Source: Zasmidium citrigriseum
Taxonomy: Eukaryota; Ascomycota; Dothideomycetes; Mycosphaerellales; Mycosphaerellaceae
Direction: 5' to 3'
Assembly: GCA_002786025.1 (NCBI GenBank)
Contig: NHNW01000012.1
Location: forward strand, 558,001 to 622,000
DNA length: 64,000 nucleotides
Below are positions 50,688 to 62,456 of this stretch, piece after piece. The position numbers were made by a program, and so were the translations under genes. Numbering within the stretch: position 1 is the stretch's first letter; the number at the start of each line of letters is the position of its first letter. The notes below the pieces were generated by a model. That model was not told the DNA's origin. It saw only the letters and a list, made by a program, of their open reading frames with translations, and searched no databases.

Positions 50688-52067
50688 ATGCTGATGGCCC
50701 CAGCAGAGGTCTGTCGTATCGTTACACCCGTCGGCAACTTGGGATTCGGCTTTGACAACAACGGACTCAATACCCTTCTCAGACGATTGGCTGGGAGCTC
50801 TACTCCTACTGCACTGGTCCTCAACTCCAGCTTAACATGTGCAGCCTCTGGGGATGCTTTGCCGGCCGGCCTGCGTGCTTCATACACTCGAGATATCCGG
50901 AAGCTTCTTCGATGTGTCAGTGCCCATCGGGTTCCTCTGATTCTCAATGTTGTGGCCCTGGATGGAGAAGACCGGCATGTCAATACTGTCGCTGAGATGG
51001 TCGAGGAGCTTGCTCGGGAGAGGTACGATGGTACTCCCCAGAGTCGAGATGTGCAATGCTGATGCATCGACAGTCCTCAAAACCTAGCGATTGTTAAGAT
51101 GAACGGCGAGCAGCAGAGTCCCCCGGGCCAGACGCGTGCAGGAAGTTCACCTGCACCCAAGCTTGAGCGCCGCATCTCTCCTCGAACCATCGGTGGCGTC
51201 GTCCAAACGATCCTCGACACAGCCGAAGACAATCCTGGCTTCGATGTCCTCCTCGGCACCAGCAACTCCAGAGTCGTGCCCTTCATGGCCTTCACAAGCC
51301 TCTGCCTCAAGAACGCTCGAGCACCCGTCGATCAACAATCCGTCTCAGCATCAGGCGTCAAAGGTGGCGTCATACACATGGCCAAGATTCTCGAAGAAGG
51401 CGGCGTGTGTGCTACACCACGATGTGCTGGAGCTGTAGGCACACTGTACAACGATGGGACGTTCGAAGTGGCGCCTGTTGGAGCAAAGTCTCGATGCACT
51501 TCCATTTCGGTGGCGTCATACATGCTGCAATCGCCTTCGAGATTGTCGGTTCCAGAACTGGGAGGCAGACTGGAGTTGACATTTGCTTCATACGAGCAGC
51601 TTGCCGACGATCTGACTGTTCGAGTGCGAGGATCCATCTTGCGGAGAGATGTCGAATCAGAACGACGATCCCCATTGAGTTTGGAGCGGCCTTATCGTTC
51701 AGCCTATTTTGGACGGATCACTGATGGTAACATTGTCCTCCCTCCTTCAAAGAAGAGTAAGCAAGTACTTACTCCCAGTCCAGTCTCAATAATGAACACC
51801 ATCGACGAGACTCTCTCAAGAGCCAAAGGCTACGTTCGAGCCCAGCAACCACACTTTCCCGCCGAAAGCTGGGACTTGAGATTTAGTGTGTACGGCCGCA
51901 ACACTCCCGAGGTCATTATCGCCGGCGAGATATCAGCCATCAGCTACGATACCGCAAGATCTGTGGCAGAGATTGCGCGGATGGCGACACAGCTGGGGTT
52001 CGGTCTCAAGAGTGAGGGAGTTGAGTTTCCAGATACGCCGATCTCTGTTTCGGGCATGTCAGCTTAG
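50688..52067 (+). CDS. AtuA / DUF1446-family protein
   Basis: Member of the family named after bacterial AtuA (acyclic terpene utilisation). The biochemical role of fungal members is not established. Exons 50688-51022 and 51074-52067, joined over a 51-nt intron, give about 442 residues. The start ATG at 50688 (MLMAPAEV) is the first in frame; MAPAEV at 50694 is an alternative. The N-terminal part has RIVTPVGNLGFGFD and YTRDIRKLLRCVSAHRVPLI. The splice gives ARESPQNLAIVKMNGE, matching the family. Exon 2 carries SGVKGGVIHMAKILEEGGVC, VAPVGAKSRCTSISVASYML and SWDLRFSVYGRNTPEVIIAG. No signal peptide is present. Confidence 0.8.
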
Positions 52068-52522
52068 CGATGATGTTCTGCAAGTTCAACACAGCATTTC
52101 TCTGGCGTTGGGTAGTCGGCTATCGGTAGAATAGATACTCATCCTGTTTGGCGTTAGTTTGCTTCGGCGGAAGAATGAAGACAATTTAAGCTTTGCGCTA
52201 GTCTTGTGAGTGAAGCTTAAACTCACTCAGGTCCATGCCCACCCTTGTCGGCACGAGTACTTGATAAGCGTTTGTTGAATCGTCAATTCGTACAGAGTGT
52301 GCTATACTACAGGATCTGCGTATGCCGAGCAACCTATGTGAGGATTAGCTTTGAGCAAACTCACTTTCGAACAAGAAGTAGGAGTGTGTCCGCGAGATCA
52401 GTAGGAACAATTGGTATATTATGGAAAAAGCTCTCATGGATTGTCGAGAGTAACGATAGGTGTCATCAGGGCAGTCGTCAGAACATCAAGAGAGAATGTA
52501 CGTACCTAGCGCCGTAACAGGC
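52068..52522. other. Intergenic, convergent gene ends
   Basis: Holds the 3' UTRs of the AtuA-family gene and the permease gene. No other feature seen. Confidence 0.4.
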
Positions 52523-54248
52523 TCATCCGTCGAAATCCTTGCCGTTCTTCTGGGACCCAGGCTCTTCCATGTCTGGCCCATCCGGACTCGCCGTGGCCAC
52601 GAGAATGTTCTCATCAATGTCAATCTTAGGTCCTTGGTAGTTCTTCCTCCCGTCGAAGATCCAGGTCAACATGCTGATAATGAAGACGATGGCGAAAGCA
52701 GCGATGCAGTAGTTCATGTTGTTGCCAGTCACAGGTAGCTCTGGTGGGAAGACGAAGAGCACTGTCGTGAGAATCGTGAAGGCCACTCCAGCAAGGTTTG
52801 CGAACCAGGCGAAGGGCTCTGGGAGGCGGAATTGGCGACTCGCTGGGAGCATCTTTCGACCTCGAAGCACGTTGATCGCGACTGGTATACCGTAAGAAAG
52901 GCCGAGAGCGACGACCGACGCACTGGTAATGGCGTTGAAAGCGCTGCTGGACCCCAGGAAAATGCATCCAAAGATCAGAACCACGAGATTGGTCAATCCC
53001 AGGGCCTCCAGGGGTACGTCCAGTTTCTTGTGGATCCGCGAAAAGAAGCGTGAAAACGGTAGTCCTCCATCTCTGGCGAAAGCGTAGGTCATGCGAGAAG
53101 ACGTCGTCATAATCGATGTCGTTGCAAAGATCAAGCAGATCAGAGGGAACATCAACAGACAAACCGTTCCCGCTCTGCTTCCGGTGGCGTTCAAAATGAT
53201 CTGGTTGAGGGGCCCGGCGGAGGACTCGATGACCTGGTTGAGATCGCCTGCAACGAAAAGAAGGCACGAGAGGAACACGAAGCCGGTGAATGTGCCGATG
53301 GCGACGCAGTATATCATGATCTTGGGACCTTCAATCGCGGCGTTCGGAATCTCCTCAATCATGTGGGCCGTAGCATCGAATCCGGTCAGACCCAGGGCAC
53401 CTTGAAGCAGTCCGAGCAACCACGCAATGCCATCCGGCCATCCTGTCTCGTTGATAAACTCCCGGTAGACGGTGTCTCCCGAGTTGTAGTCTGGGGAAGC
53501 ACATGCTGTCCAAGGGTGTTAGCCTCATCACACAGAGCCTCTCTGCTGAAAACTTACCAAGGATCGTTATGCAGATGACTGCGAATCCAGAAATGCTCCA
53601 AATGATGGCCGTTCGATTAAGATGTGGCAGTATTGCGTTTCCGAAGGCGTTGATGATGAAGGCGACGATATTGTAGCCAATGTAGATAAGGAATTGATGC
53701 CATCGCTGTGCTTCGTAGGTCGCATCATACATGGCAATGATGCCAATGATGATCTGGGAGCCAAGAAGACCTCCCGTGGCAACCAACGCCATCCATCCTG
53801 CCCAGCTGTCAGCGTTCGAAGCCCGAAAGTAGCGAGCATTCCTTCGCACCGAAAACGTTGATCCAGCCAGTCACCCAGGAAAGGATACGTTTGTATTTGG
53901 GCCATGCGATCAGATGCACCCAATGGTCTGTACATCATCAGCATTCATCTCCTCAAACAATATCCATCCGCACTCACATTGTCCGCCAGCGGTCGGGTAT
54001 GCCGATAAGAATTCTGCCAGCGAAGATGACAGGCAAAGATTAAAGAATCCTGCAGTAATCAATCCCCAAATCACTGCAGTCGGTCCGCCTGAAGGTAGAG
54101 CCAACGATAATGATGTCGACAACGCCGTCCAGGAGTTGAGGATGGCAAAGGCGAGGCCAAGCATAGACAAGGGACTGAAGTTTCTTCTCAACTCCTGCTT
54201 GACGCCCAGCGCCGCGAGATGGTCGCCATCGGTCGCCATCGAAGCCAT
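52523..54248 (-). CDS. APC-family amino acid permease, GABA/choline type
   Basis: Plasma-membrane permease with about 12 helices, most like fungal GABA or choline permeases (Uga4/Hnm1 group). Four exons: 54248-53978, 53927-53850, 53797-53558 and 53505-52523, with introns of 50, 52 and 52 nt, give about 523 residues. Joins are SAYPTAGGQ-YHWVHLIAWPKY, TGWINVFG-WMALVATGG and ITIL-ACASPDY, each restoring the family sequence. The N-terminus has RRNFSPLSMLGLAFAILNSW. The signature LGLTGFDATAHMIEEIPNA is present, as is TTSSRMTYAFARDGGLPFS. The substrate cannot be decided. The C-terminus is acidic. Confidence 0.93.
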
Positions 54249-56404
54249 CTTGATAGCTATTGATGTTGCGATGTGGCCGGAGGAGAAGTTGGCAGGAAAG
54301 GTCGCACGATTATGCTTCCGGAGAGCACGAGGGACGAGTCCATTTTGAGGGTCGCCGGGAGTTGGTACCGTGAATGTCCCGAAGGTTTACAAGTGTGGAA
54401 TATGTAACCACGTGCCGGCCCGTTGGCTAGACGCAGATTACGCTGCTTCGATAGAGGTTCGCGGAAAGCGCTCGCGTGGACGAATGCGCGAACAAATCGA
54501 TTGTTGTCAGCGCGAGACATGCTCGCCGTCCGCGGGGCCTTGCCAGCGTCATTTTCAGGGGTTTCAGGCGCTGTCTTTGGCGTGGCCGGGGGCACTCTTG
54601 TTCTTTGCTTGGCAAGCTTGTCTATCTGCCAGTTCCAAATGGGAATGTCCATCCGGTGAGCGCTGATTTCTGGCTCGCCTTGTGCCGTCTTCCTTCCTTC
54701 TCACCCACGCGTCGAACACCGCCGAAATACGACTGAATTCGCCATCCAACGCTTGCTGAAGGCACCCCTCCAAGGCGACCGATGGCGGCTCCGGAGTCTC
54801 CCCTCGTTTTGTTGTTACGTTTCGGGACCCGCCAGAGTACACGCTTTGACACATCTTAGACCATCGTCTGTGGAGAAGCGCGAGCTATCAGGGACATTGT
54901 CCCCACATGAACTGCATCTCTAAACTCGGTGTTCCGGTCAAACTGGAAGATGTCACCAGATATCCCCAAATTCATCGACATCGTTTAAGAGCCTAGCAAG
55001 CTATTCAAGAGCTTCGAGTCATACGTTCGTCCAGGGAAAGCGGTGTTCCAGCTTGAGCGGAAGAAGGAGGATACAACGCCAAGCACCGGTGACAGCGTGC
55101 CTGACGACGAAGACCGACAGCGGAAGCTCGCGCCGCAAGACCTGGATGGAGAGAGTTCTGCGCAGATGCCAAGCGTATCAAGGCTGGTTCCCAGTAAGAG
55201 GTGTGAATCAGAATAAGTCTATATGGCTTGCACGAGGGAAAAGCGTACGGAGAAGATATTATACAACATTCAGTCTTCATGGCTTAGGTGAGAACATTCC
55301 TCAGCTCTTAACTAAGCTGGTTGGCTTCTTCCGGCATGTGAAGGGCGTCTCGCTAGAGACACCTCAAACCCTACTCGTTCGGTGCATTGGTTGCGCCAGA
55401 AGGTATCACAGAGATCGTATTGTTCGCCGTGCTATCTTCACTGCTTGGGAGTTCAAATCTGAAGCCTGCAGCCATACACGCTTGAGGTCCTACGCAGAAA
55501 AAGTCGAGCATCCATAACGAGTGCCTTCGATTCACTGAGGTGCATGTTTCAGGGCTTAGGCCAGTGGTCTTCACCATGTGTCTGGAGACATTCTCCGGCT
55601 TTACACTGGATAAGAAACCAAACAGAGTCCGCCAACAAGGTACGACCGTGATGGGATTAATGGCGATCGTGCCGTTGGCACGTCCCCAGCTATCGGACTG
55701 TCCTTTGCTGCTCACTTCACTGGCAAGTCAAGACTCGGTACGCCATAGACGACATTTGAGTCGTTTCCGCCATCCTTCCAAGCATCCGGTCAAAGAGGTA
55801 AGGAATGACATGTGTTGCAAGCATTTACTTCGCCGCGACTGATACCTTAGCTCTGCATCTCTATCAAATCGTCGTTTTTCCCTATTCGACACGAGTGCAG
55901 CTGAGCTTGAGATTCGACATTGCTATTGAAACGAGCAGACCGAATACGAATCGCGCTCGTTAATGCATCAATCAAGAATCGCTTGCGCTGGGAGTTGCGG
56001 ACCCAGCGCCGTTGTAGCCAATGAGAATACTCCATTTCATCAAAGATCTCGGCTTTCTGTGCTCTTCAACTTCCGAGAAGGGGATCGGGATTGTGGCTGA
56101 GACTTTTAGCCTGGTTTTGTGCAGTCCTGATGACATTGTACGGCTCATCCGGCAGCTGAGCAGAGAATCAACCAAAAACCGGGATGTCTCCTGTTCTTTT
56201 CCTATCACAGTTGTACCATCGCCAATTCTCGTCACACAGCAGCGACCGGTCTACGGCATTCCTCGGCCAAGTGCAATGCACAGCCTCTAACAACCTGCTA
56301 CTGGAGCTGGAAACACTGGACATCATACAAACCATGCCACGCTATACTCAATCTTAGATCCGAGACAAGATAGCAAAAATCCGTTCCTTGAATGCACTAC
56401 CAGG
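54249..56404. other. Gene-poor stretch, 2.2 kb
   Basis: No intact gene is supported. It contains the permease promoter, a probable gene relic at 54950-55216 and several short unconvincing frames. Coding bias is weak on both strands. Confidence 0.4.
54950..55216 (+). pseudogene. Gene relic with in-frame TAA
   Basis: A plus-strand frame begins MSPDIPKFIDIV, meets TAA at 54986-54988 and continues EPSKLFKSFESYVRPGKAVF for 76 codons with good codon bias to a stop at 55214. A CAA-to-TAA change would explain the break. No family recognised, and downstream sequence lacks continuation, so it is probably a decayed fragment. Confidence 0.3.
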
Positions 56405-59023
56405 ATGGCCGCGGAGACGATGCAGGCCGCAAAGCCAAAAGGGCAGGAAGCGCCACGACGAGCTCTGGCTGAGCTGCAGTACAATTCGATCTTGGCAGGA
56501 GATCAAGGAACTTCTTCTGACGAGGAATCGAAAGACAATTCTGCTTTTGGATCCGACGATGCTCGCGATGTGATTGGTGTCAGCATAGGTCGTGAACAGA
56601 CCAGACTCACGTCACCTACAACACCTGCCACCGAGAAGGCTGCCGCACTCGAGAAAGCGGGTGGATTCTTCGATGCGGCATTCGATGGTATTGCGGAGGG
56701 TGATGAAGCCGGCGATGGTGAAGAAGACTCAGACGCTCGCAGAGATGATGAAGGAAAGAGGAAGCAGGTGCAAGCTTCACCCGATCAGTCACCATCCCCA
56801 CCAGGAGACAAACTTCCATCGCCATGGCGAGTCGATCCCAAGCATACTCGACGTTCCAGCAAGTCGAGATCTGTCCTTCGCGATGGCTTTTCTTTCCGGC
56901 GAAGAGCATCTTCTGGACCAGAAACCCGATCAGAGACTTCAGGAAAGTCCTTCTTTGGAAGCTTCCCTTCCATGCCAAAGAACTTCTCAATGGGTTCAGC
57001 TTTCTCGTCAACGCGCGATAGTCGCGATAGCCAGTCGAAGAGAAGCCCTATCCGGCGATTTACAATTCAAGGGGAAGATGAACGTTCTCCCAAACGACTT
57101 TCACCACAGAGCTCTGCAGAAGGTGCAGCTTCGCGGACTCAAGCCATCAGCAGGTCGACATCACCGAGAGAGGTAGAAGAAGCGCAGGCCACTGTTGGAG
57201 ATCTTCCCAGCAATGCAAATTTGCAGTTGCACCAAGTACGATCCAGACCTCAAGCACTACGACGATCGACGTCCGACAATTCTCTCATTACGCAACGAAC
57301 ATTATCGAGAGTCTCATCCTTAGGTGATGACAGCCGGTTCGAGAATGTATCGGAGCAAGTCAACTCGAGATTCAAGGCGATCAAAGACAGCTTCTCAGAT
57401 TCTAGCATCAAGCTGCCTAGTATGCCTTCGATGTCCAGCTTCACTCATTTCACGCCGGACTTTCTCAACCGTGAGCGAGCTGGTTCCGAGGTGGATAAGC
57501 ACGCTCCCAAACCTGTTGACCCAATGACCCGGCGGCCATATGCTTCAGCCAAAGCCGCGATATCAGACGCACCACAAGCTGCAATAGAACATCCTCAGTT
57601 CACAGAAGCCTTGAGTCGATTAGAAGGCGACGTCGTAGTGCTCGGCGGATATCGAGGCTCCATCTTACGTTCCGCCGAGCCACCTCATCGTCAGCTTTGG
57701 GTTCCTATCAAAGTTGGGCTAAACATTCGTAAAGTCGACTTGGAGGTTGGCATAGAAGAGGACGCCGACGAGCGAGCGACGGAGAAGGTCATCCCTGGCG
57801 GCATGCTCACGCATATTGGCCCCGTCGACATGAGTCGTAGATTGTTCAAGCGTCTACGGTCTTGCCAGAATGCCAGAGATGGGAAGCTGAGAGTGCACGA
57901 CTACGGCTACGACTGGCGATTGCACCCTGCACATCTCAGCAAGAAGTTGATCGCGTTCCTGGAATCATTACCGTGTAACCAGCTAAGGGTACCCAAAGAT
58001 CGGAGAGGTGCGATAGTGGTTGCCCATTCTTTGGGAGGACTCATAACAAGACATGCTGTGAACCAAAGGCCAGAGCTATTCAAAGGCGTGGTATATGCTG
58101 GTGTGCCGAAGACTTGCGTGAACATTCTAGGCCCACTGCGAAATGGCGATGAAGTCTTGCTGAGTAGCCGAGTACTGACCGCTCAAGTCAACTTCACGAT
58201 ACGGACCAGCTTCGCGCTGCTGCCTCTGAACGGAAGGTGCTTCATCGACAAGAACACCAAAGAGGAGTACCCAGTCGACTTCTTCGACCCACAGACATGG
58301 ATCGACTACCGGCTTTCACCTGTCGTTGCGCGACCTCTTCCACCGCTCAGCGCCCCTCCCAAACCAACAGGCATCGCCGGCTACGTCAGCACCGTCGCAA
58401 ACGCTCTCCCTAGTCTCCCCATACCCGGCCGTAAGAACAGCTCAGTCAGAGGCAAAGCTCCCGCAGACCCTACCACGGCTACGATGGCCGGTGGCGCCGG
58501 AGTGCCAGATTCTATGAAGTCAGAGGAAGGCGGCCGGACAGCCATAGCAAACGGCAACATCGCAAACCAGGACGACGACGACGAGGAAGCGATGCCGCCA
58601 TCAGTCAGAACTGCCGTCACCATTCCCCGCGAAAAAGCTATCGAATATCTCACGAGAACTCTAGCCACAGTCAAGAAGTTCAAAGAAGAACTCGCCTTCA
58701 ACCCCGAGCACCACGCTACAAACGCATATCCTCCCATCTCTGCCATCTACGGAAAGAGCACGCCGACTGTCATTGGGGCGAAGGTGGACGGGCGAGAAGG
58801 TATCAAACACGCTGATGCCTACGATGAGCTGGCGTTTGCAAGTGGTGACGGTGTTGTGCTTGCCAAGGCGGCCATGGTGCCTGAGGGATATCGAACTGCT
58901 AGAGGTGGCGTGGTCAGTTCGGAGCGTGGACATGTCACATTACTTGGAGATCTGGAGGCTGTCGGAAAGTGTCTGAATGCCATCATCAAGGCCAGGGATA
59001 GAGGTGTCGGACTCGGAAACTAG
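56405..59023 (+). CDS. LCAT-like alpha/beta-hydrolase with long disordered N-terminus
   Basis: A single exon of 872 residues. The first 350 residues are Ser/Arg/Pro-rich and probably disordered and phosphorylated. The hydrolase part follows: VVLGGYRGSILR, LWVPIKVGLNIRKVDLEVG, LRVHDYGYDWRLHPAHLSKK and the nucleophile elbow VVAHSLGGLITRHAVNQRP. This resembles fungal lecithin:cholesterol-acyltransferase-type lipases. After VDFFDPQTWIDYRLSP there is a Pro/Gly-rich insert and a C-terminal helix region (EKAIEYLTRTLATVKKFKEEL). An Asp and a His in SAIYGKSTPTVIGAKVDG and SSERGHVTLLGD could complete the triad. No signal peptide is seen. Lipase or acyltransferase activity is inference. Confidence 0.85.
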   Translation: MAAETMQAAKPKGQEAPRRALAELQYNSILAGDQGTSSDEESKDNSAFGSDDARDVIGVSIGREQTRLTSPTTPATEKAAALEKAGGFFDAAFDGIAEGDEAGDGEEDSDARRDDEGKRKQVQASPDQSPSPPGDKLPSPWRVDPKHTRRSSKSRSVLRDGFSFRRRASSGPETRSETSGKSFFGSFPSMPKNFSMGSAFSSTRDSRDSQSKRSPIRRFTIQGEDERSPKRLSPQSSAEGAASRTQAISRSTSPREVEEAQATVGDLPSNANLQLHQVRSRPQALRRSTSDNSLITQRTLSRVSSLGDDSRFENVSEQVNSRFKAIKDSFSDSSIKLPSMPSMSSFTHFTPDFLNRERAGSEVDKHAPKPVDPMTRRPYASAKAAISDAPQAAIEHPQFTEALSRLEGDVVVLGGYRGSILRSAEPPHRQLWVPIKVGLNIRKVDLEVGIEEDADERATEKVIPGGMLTHIGPVDMSRRLFKRLRSCQNARDGKLRVHDYGYDWRLHPAHLSKKLIAFLESLPCNQLRVPKDRRGAIVVAHSLGGLITRHAVNQRPELFKGVVYAGVPKTCVNILGPLRNGDEVLLSSRVLTAQVNFTIRTSFALLPLNGRCFIDKNTKEEYPVDFFDPQTWIDYRLSPVVARPLPPLSAPPKPTGIAGYVSTVANALPSLPIPGRKNSSVRGKAPADPTTATMAGGAGVPDSMKSEEGGRTAIANGNIANQDDDDEEAMPPSVRTAVTIPREKAIEYLTRTLATVKKFKEELAFNPEHHATNAYPPISAIYGKSTPTVIGAKVDGREGIKHADAYDELAFASGDGVVLAKAAMVPEGYRTARGGVVSSERGHVTLLGDLEAVGKCLNAIIKARDRGVGLGN

Positions 59024-59064
59024 ATGTCAGCGGCGACGCGCGGAAGTGTACAGTATCTTCGCAT

Positions 59065-59340
59065 TTATATAGTTTGATTAGCGATGTTTATGCAACCTAC
59101 CTTCATCACATTAACGTCGCTCACAAAGCGGACATCCACTAGCTGGTAGTGGTGTCCTCGCGGCTGATCTTGATCGTCGGGGCGCACTTCAATGACACCA
59201 TCGAAAGCTGCAATGTCGTCTACCCATCTCCTCACCACGCAGCGCGACCTGCGAAACATCCGGCAAAAGAAGTCGAAACCCTTCCAGGAGCGCTCGATGT
59301 GCGACAGAAGCAGGGTGGTGGTATCGTCGCCAGCCACCAT
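59065..59340 (-). CDS. Possible small protein, 91 residues
   Basis: The frame from the ATG at 59340 (MVAGDDTTTLLLSHIERSW) to the stop at 59065 has strong G/C third positions and reads like protein (FDFFCRMFRRSRCVVRRWVDD, GHHYQLVDVRFVSDVNVMK). The frame is open upstream without an ATG, so an earlier exon may exist. No family is recognised. It converges with the hydrolase gene. Confidence 0.35.
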   Translation of the reverse strand: MVAGDDTTTLLLSHIERSWKGFDFFCRMFRRSRCVVRRWVDDIAAFDGVIEVRPDDQDQPRGHHYQLVDVRFVSDVNVMKVGCINIANQTI

Positions 59341-60571
59341 CTCGTCAAACGATGAAGTCGTATCAAATCGCAAAAGTTCAAACCCAAAAACCACGGCTTC
59401 TCAGAATCGAAGCAGCGACTTCGCAAAAAGAGAAACCTCCCGAAGGGAGGGAAGAGATCTTATGCTTCTAGTGACCATGGACCGATCGTTGTTTTCCACA
59501 GTAGCTGCGTTGCAGCTACCGTGGAGGTATCGTTAGCTCGGTCATCACTAGCATTTTCTCTCTTTGGTGATTGGATGAGCGGAAGTTTCGAAATATATAG
59601 GTTGTCTTTGTGGATTGCCGATGTGCGGCCGGGGCGTTGGGCTTTTCGCCCTGGCTGGGTGGCCGGCTGCTTCTCCCTCGGTCATCCAGACGAACAGCTC
59701 TTCTTGTGCGTACTCTTGATGCTGTAATAGGCAAGATTCCAGATGATTCGATTCGCTCCGCGGGTTGACAAGCACTTCGGGTTGCTCTCTTGTTGTTCAG
59801 CTCCGTGAGAATGGTATGTGGCTCTGTCCGATGAAGCGAGCGACGGGTCCTTTCGTTCGTGACTTGCCATCGCGGAGATACTCGGCCATTGAAGCCATCG
59901 ATAGGCCAGTAGTAGAGTGTCCATGCTCGTGGATCCCTTCCATCTCCTCACATCCTGACTTGAGTGTTATATGCTCTTCCTCGTACGCTTTATGAGCCGA
60001 ATGCTCCACTGGAACCTCTGACAGATTTCATCAGATACATTACACGAAACTGTAGTATTCCGAACCGACGACTATATTTCAAAGGTCCAAAGTTTCCAGC
60101 AACCCCGGGGAAAGTCCATCTGGCAGAATTTGTCACTAGGAAGCTTGCTGGTGGTCGAGACCGATGGCAATCGTCAATAAATTAAACGAGAGTGCCACAT
60201 CACCTTTAATATGATGCCCTCGGCTGCATCGATTCCACCAAAATCACACACGTTCTTCCGTTTTCCAAGACTCGAAGAACCGCTCAACTTGAAGCACATT
60301 TTGAAGCCGATCTCGCTGTTCGCATCTTCTGACACCCGCAGTCCGGGCCGCGCATCCATATCGATACCATACGAACAGATTGCACATGTAGAGAACTCTT
60401 GAGAACCATAAAGACTCAAAAGCTCACGCTCGTGAAAGAGGTGAGGTCAACTCCTAAGCGCGCTTTCCTTTTCCTTCCCCTGCGCCTGTGGCTGGGACGA
60501 ACGCCACAGCGCCACCACATCAGCCAAAAGATTCTCCTCGCGCTCGTGGAACTTGCGAACGCATCCAAATC
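59341..60571. other. Intergenic with hairpins
   Basis: No supported gene apart from possible upstream exons of the small minus-strand frame. Holds two hairpins (59436-59450 and 59496-59524) and the RCM1 promoter. Confidence 0.4.
59496..59524. repeat. Strong inverted repeat (hairpin)
   Basis: Two 13-nt arms, CCACAGTAGCTGC and GCAGCTACCGTGG, pair with one mismatch around a 3-nt loop (GTT). No T-run follows, so it is not an obvious Pol III terminator. Confidence 0.7.
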
Positions 60572-62306
60572 ATGTCTCTTTATCATGAGGCCGCCGAGAT
60601 CCTCGAGAAAGCGAAGAAGAACGGCGGATCACTCAAGTCGATAGTCTTTGGCAAAAAGACCTGGAAGACCGACGCCAAGACGCTTTTTGCTTTGACCTCA
60701 GAAGCTGCAAAATGGAGTGAAGTTCTTTCGGAGGTTGTGGAGAGGAGCGGTATTCTAGGAGTTGAGAAAAGCGTGAGATCGCCTTACTGCGTTATGCGAT
60801 ATTTCGGTGACACTGACTTTCCTGCAGCTAACTCCAACTCTGGCCCTTCTTCTTACCCATGACCTTTTCCTCTCAAAGAAAGGCGTTGCATTGCCTTTGA
60901 GTCATGGCCTGAATACATCGATCAGTCGACACAAAGTACGACTATCTGCAGAGCTCACCAAGGCGAGACTACGACGCGGGTTTTCGACACTCGATGCACT
61001 GCGAGTCCATATCAACTCAGAAGCTGCCAATGGCCAGCTCACCGACTCGGGCGACAAACCACGGATACGGCACCCTCGATGGATACGAATCAATACGATA
61101 CGAACTTCCCTGGAAGACGAGCTTCGAGCGACGTTTGCAGACTACACAAAGGTGGCATCCATCAAGGAGATCACTCATGCAAGACCTGGCGAGCGACTCT
61201 TGCATGTCGATGAGCACATTCCCAATCTCATCGCCATAATAGGCCCGGATGACCCTACAACCTTCAAAGCCTACAAACAAGGAAATTTGATCCTCCAAGA
61301 GAAAGCCTCCTGCTTTCCAGCCTATCTGCTTGACCCAAAGCCAGACGACGGCGATGTGATCGACGCATGCGCTGCCCCTGGAAACAAGACGACACATGTG
61401 GCTGCCATACTTGCAAACTCGACAAGCAAAGTTACCGCCTGCGAGAAAGATCCCCAACGGTCGAAGACATTACAGAAGATGGTCAAGCTGGCTGGTGCCG
61501 GGGAGATCGTGAGCGTGCGAGAGAAGCAGAACTTCATGAAATTGGATCCTATCTCGAAGGAGTTCAAGAATGTTACGAGTCTGCTGCTGGATCCCAGTTG
61601 CTCGGGCAGTGGGATCTTTGGGCGAGATGAGGCAACTGTGATCGTTCGTTTACCTTCCGCATCGAACGACACTCCGGCCACAAAGGGGAAGAAGCGAAAG
61701 CGTGGCGGGCAAAACAAGCCAGAGCCACCACCAAGTGATCAAGCAGAGGGCGATGCTCTCACTGAAGAGACACCCGACCAAGGGGCGGAAGACGCATCAG
61801 ACGCATCAAAACTACGCGAGAGACTGGAGAATCTGTCAAGCTTTCAGCTCAAGCTCTTGCAACACGCCATGTCCTTCCCTGCAGCCAAGCGAATCACGTA
61901 CTCGACTTGCTCTGTGCATGCAGAAGAGAACGAGAATGTTGTAGTAAAAGCGCTATCATCAGATGTCGCCCGGCGCCACGGGTGGCGGATCATGAAGCGG
62001 AGTGATCAGGTTGACGGGATGAAACGATGGCAAAAGCGCGGGAGCAAGGGCGCAGTTCAGGCATTGAAAGCAGATGAACTGGCTGACCTTGATGCTGACG
62101 AAGTGGCCGATGCTTGCATAAGATGCGAAAAGGGAGGCGAGGATGGCACCATGGGCTTCTTCGTCGCGGGCTTCATAAGAGATGGCGAAGAGCATGATGC
62201 CGTGATACCAGATGGAGGCAAGAACGGAGCACTGGACAACTCGAATGAAACGATCGAAGACGAACAAGACGAAGAGTGGAACGGGTTCAGCGAGGAAGAA
62301 ACATAA
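60572..62306 (+). CDS. RCM1: RCM1 25S rRNA m5C methyltransferase (NSUN5)
   Basis: SAM-dependent RNA cytosine-C5 methyltransferase of the Nop2/NSUN group, orthologous to yeast Rcm1, which methylates 25S rRNA in the nucleolus. Exon 1 (60572-60772, MSLYHEAAEILEKAKKNGGS) and exon 2 (60828-62306) with a 55-nt intron give 559 residues. The SAM motif DACAAPGNKTTH (about 246), the DPSCSGSG motif (about 322) and the catalytic YSTCSVHAEEN (about 425) are all present, as is RWIRINTIR. A Lys/Arg/Pro-rich insert (KGKKRKRGGQNKPEPPP) lies between the last two motifs. The C-terminus is acidic. Confidence 0.95.
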
Positions 62307-62456
62307 GGCATTTTACGACAAACGCTTTCGATTCAGGGCGAACCCGTCTCTGTTGGTCCGGCCAGGCTCGCGCCCAGCTATCCTAATGCCCAAGTACCTC
62401 CTTCGCCCGCTTCATGTCGTCGTCGAAGTCATAGCAGCAGCTTCTCTTGCAACCGC

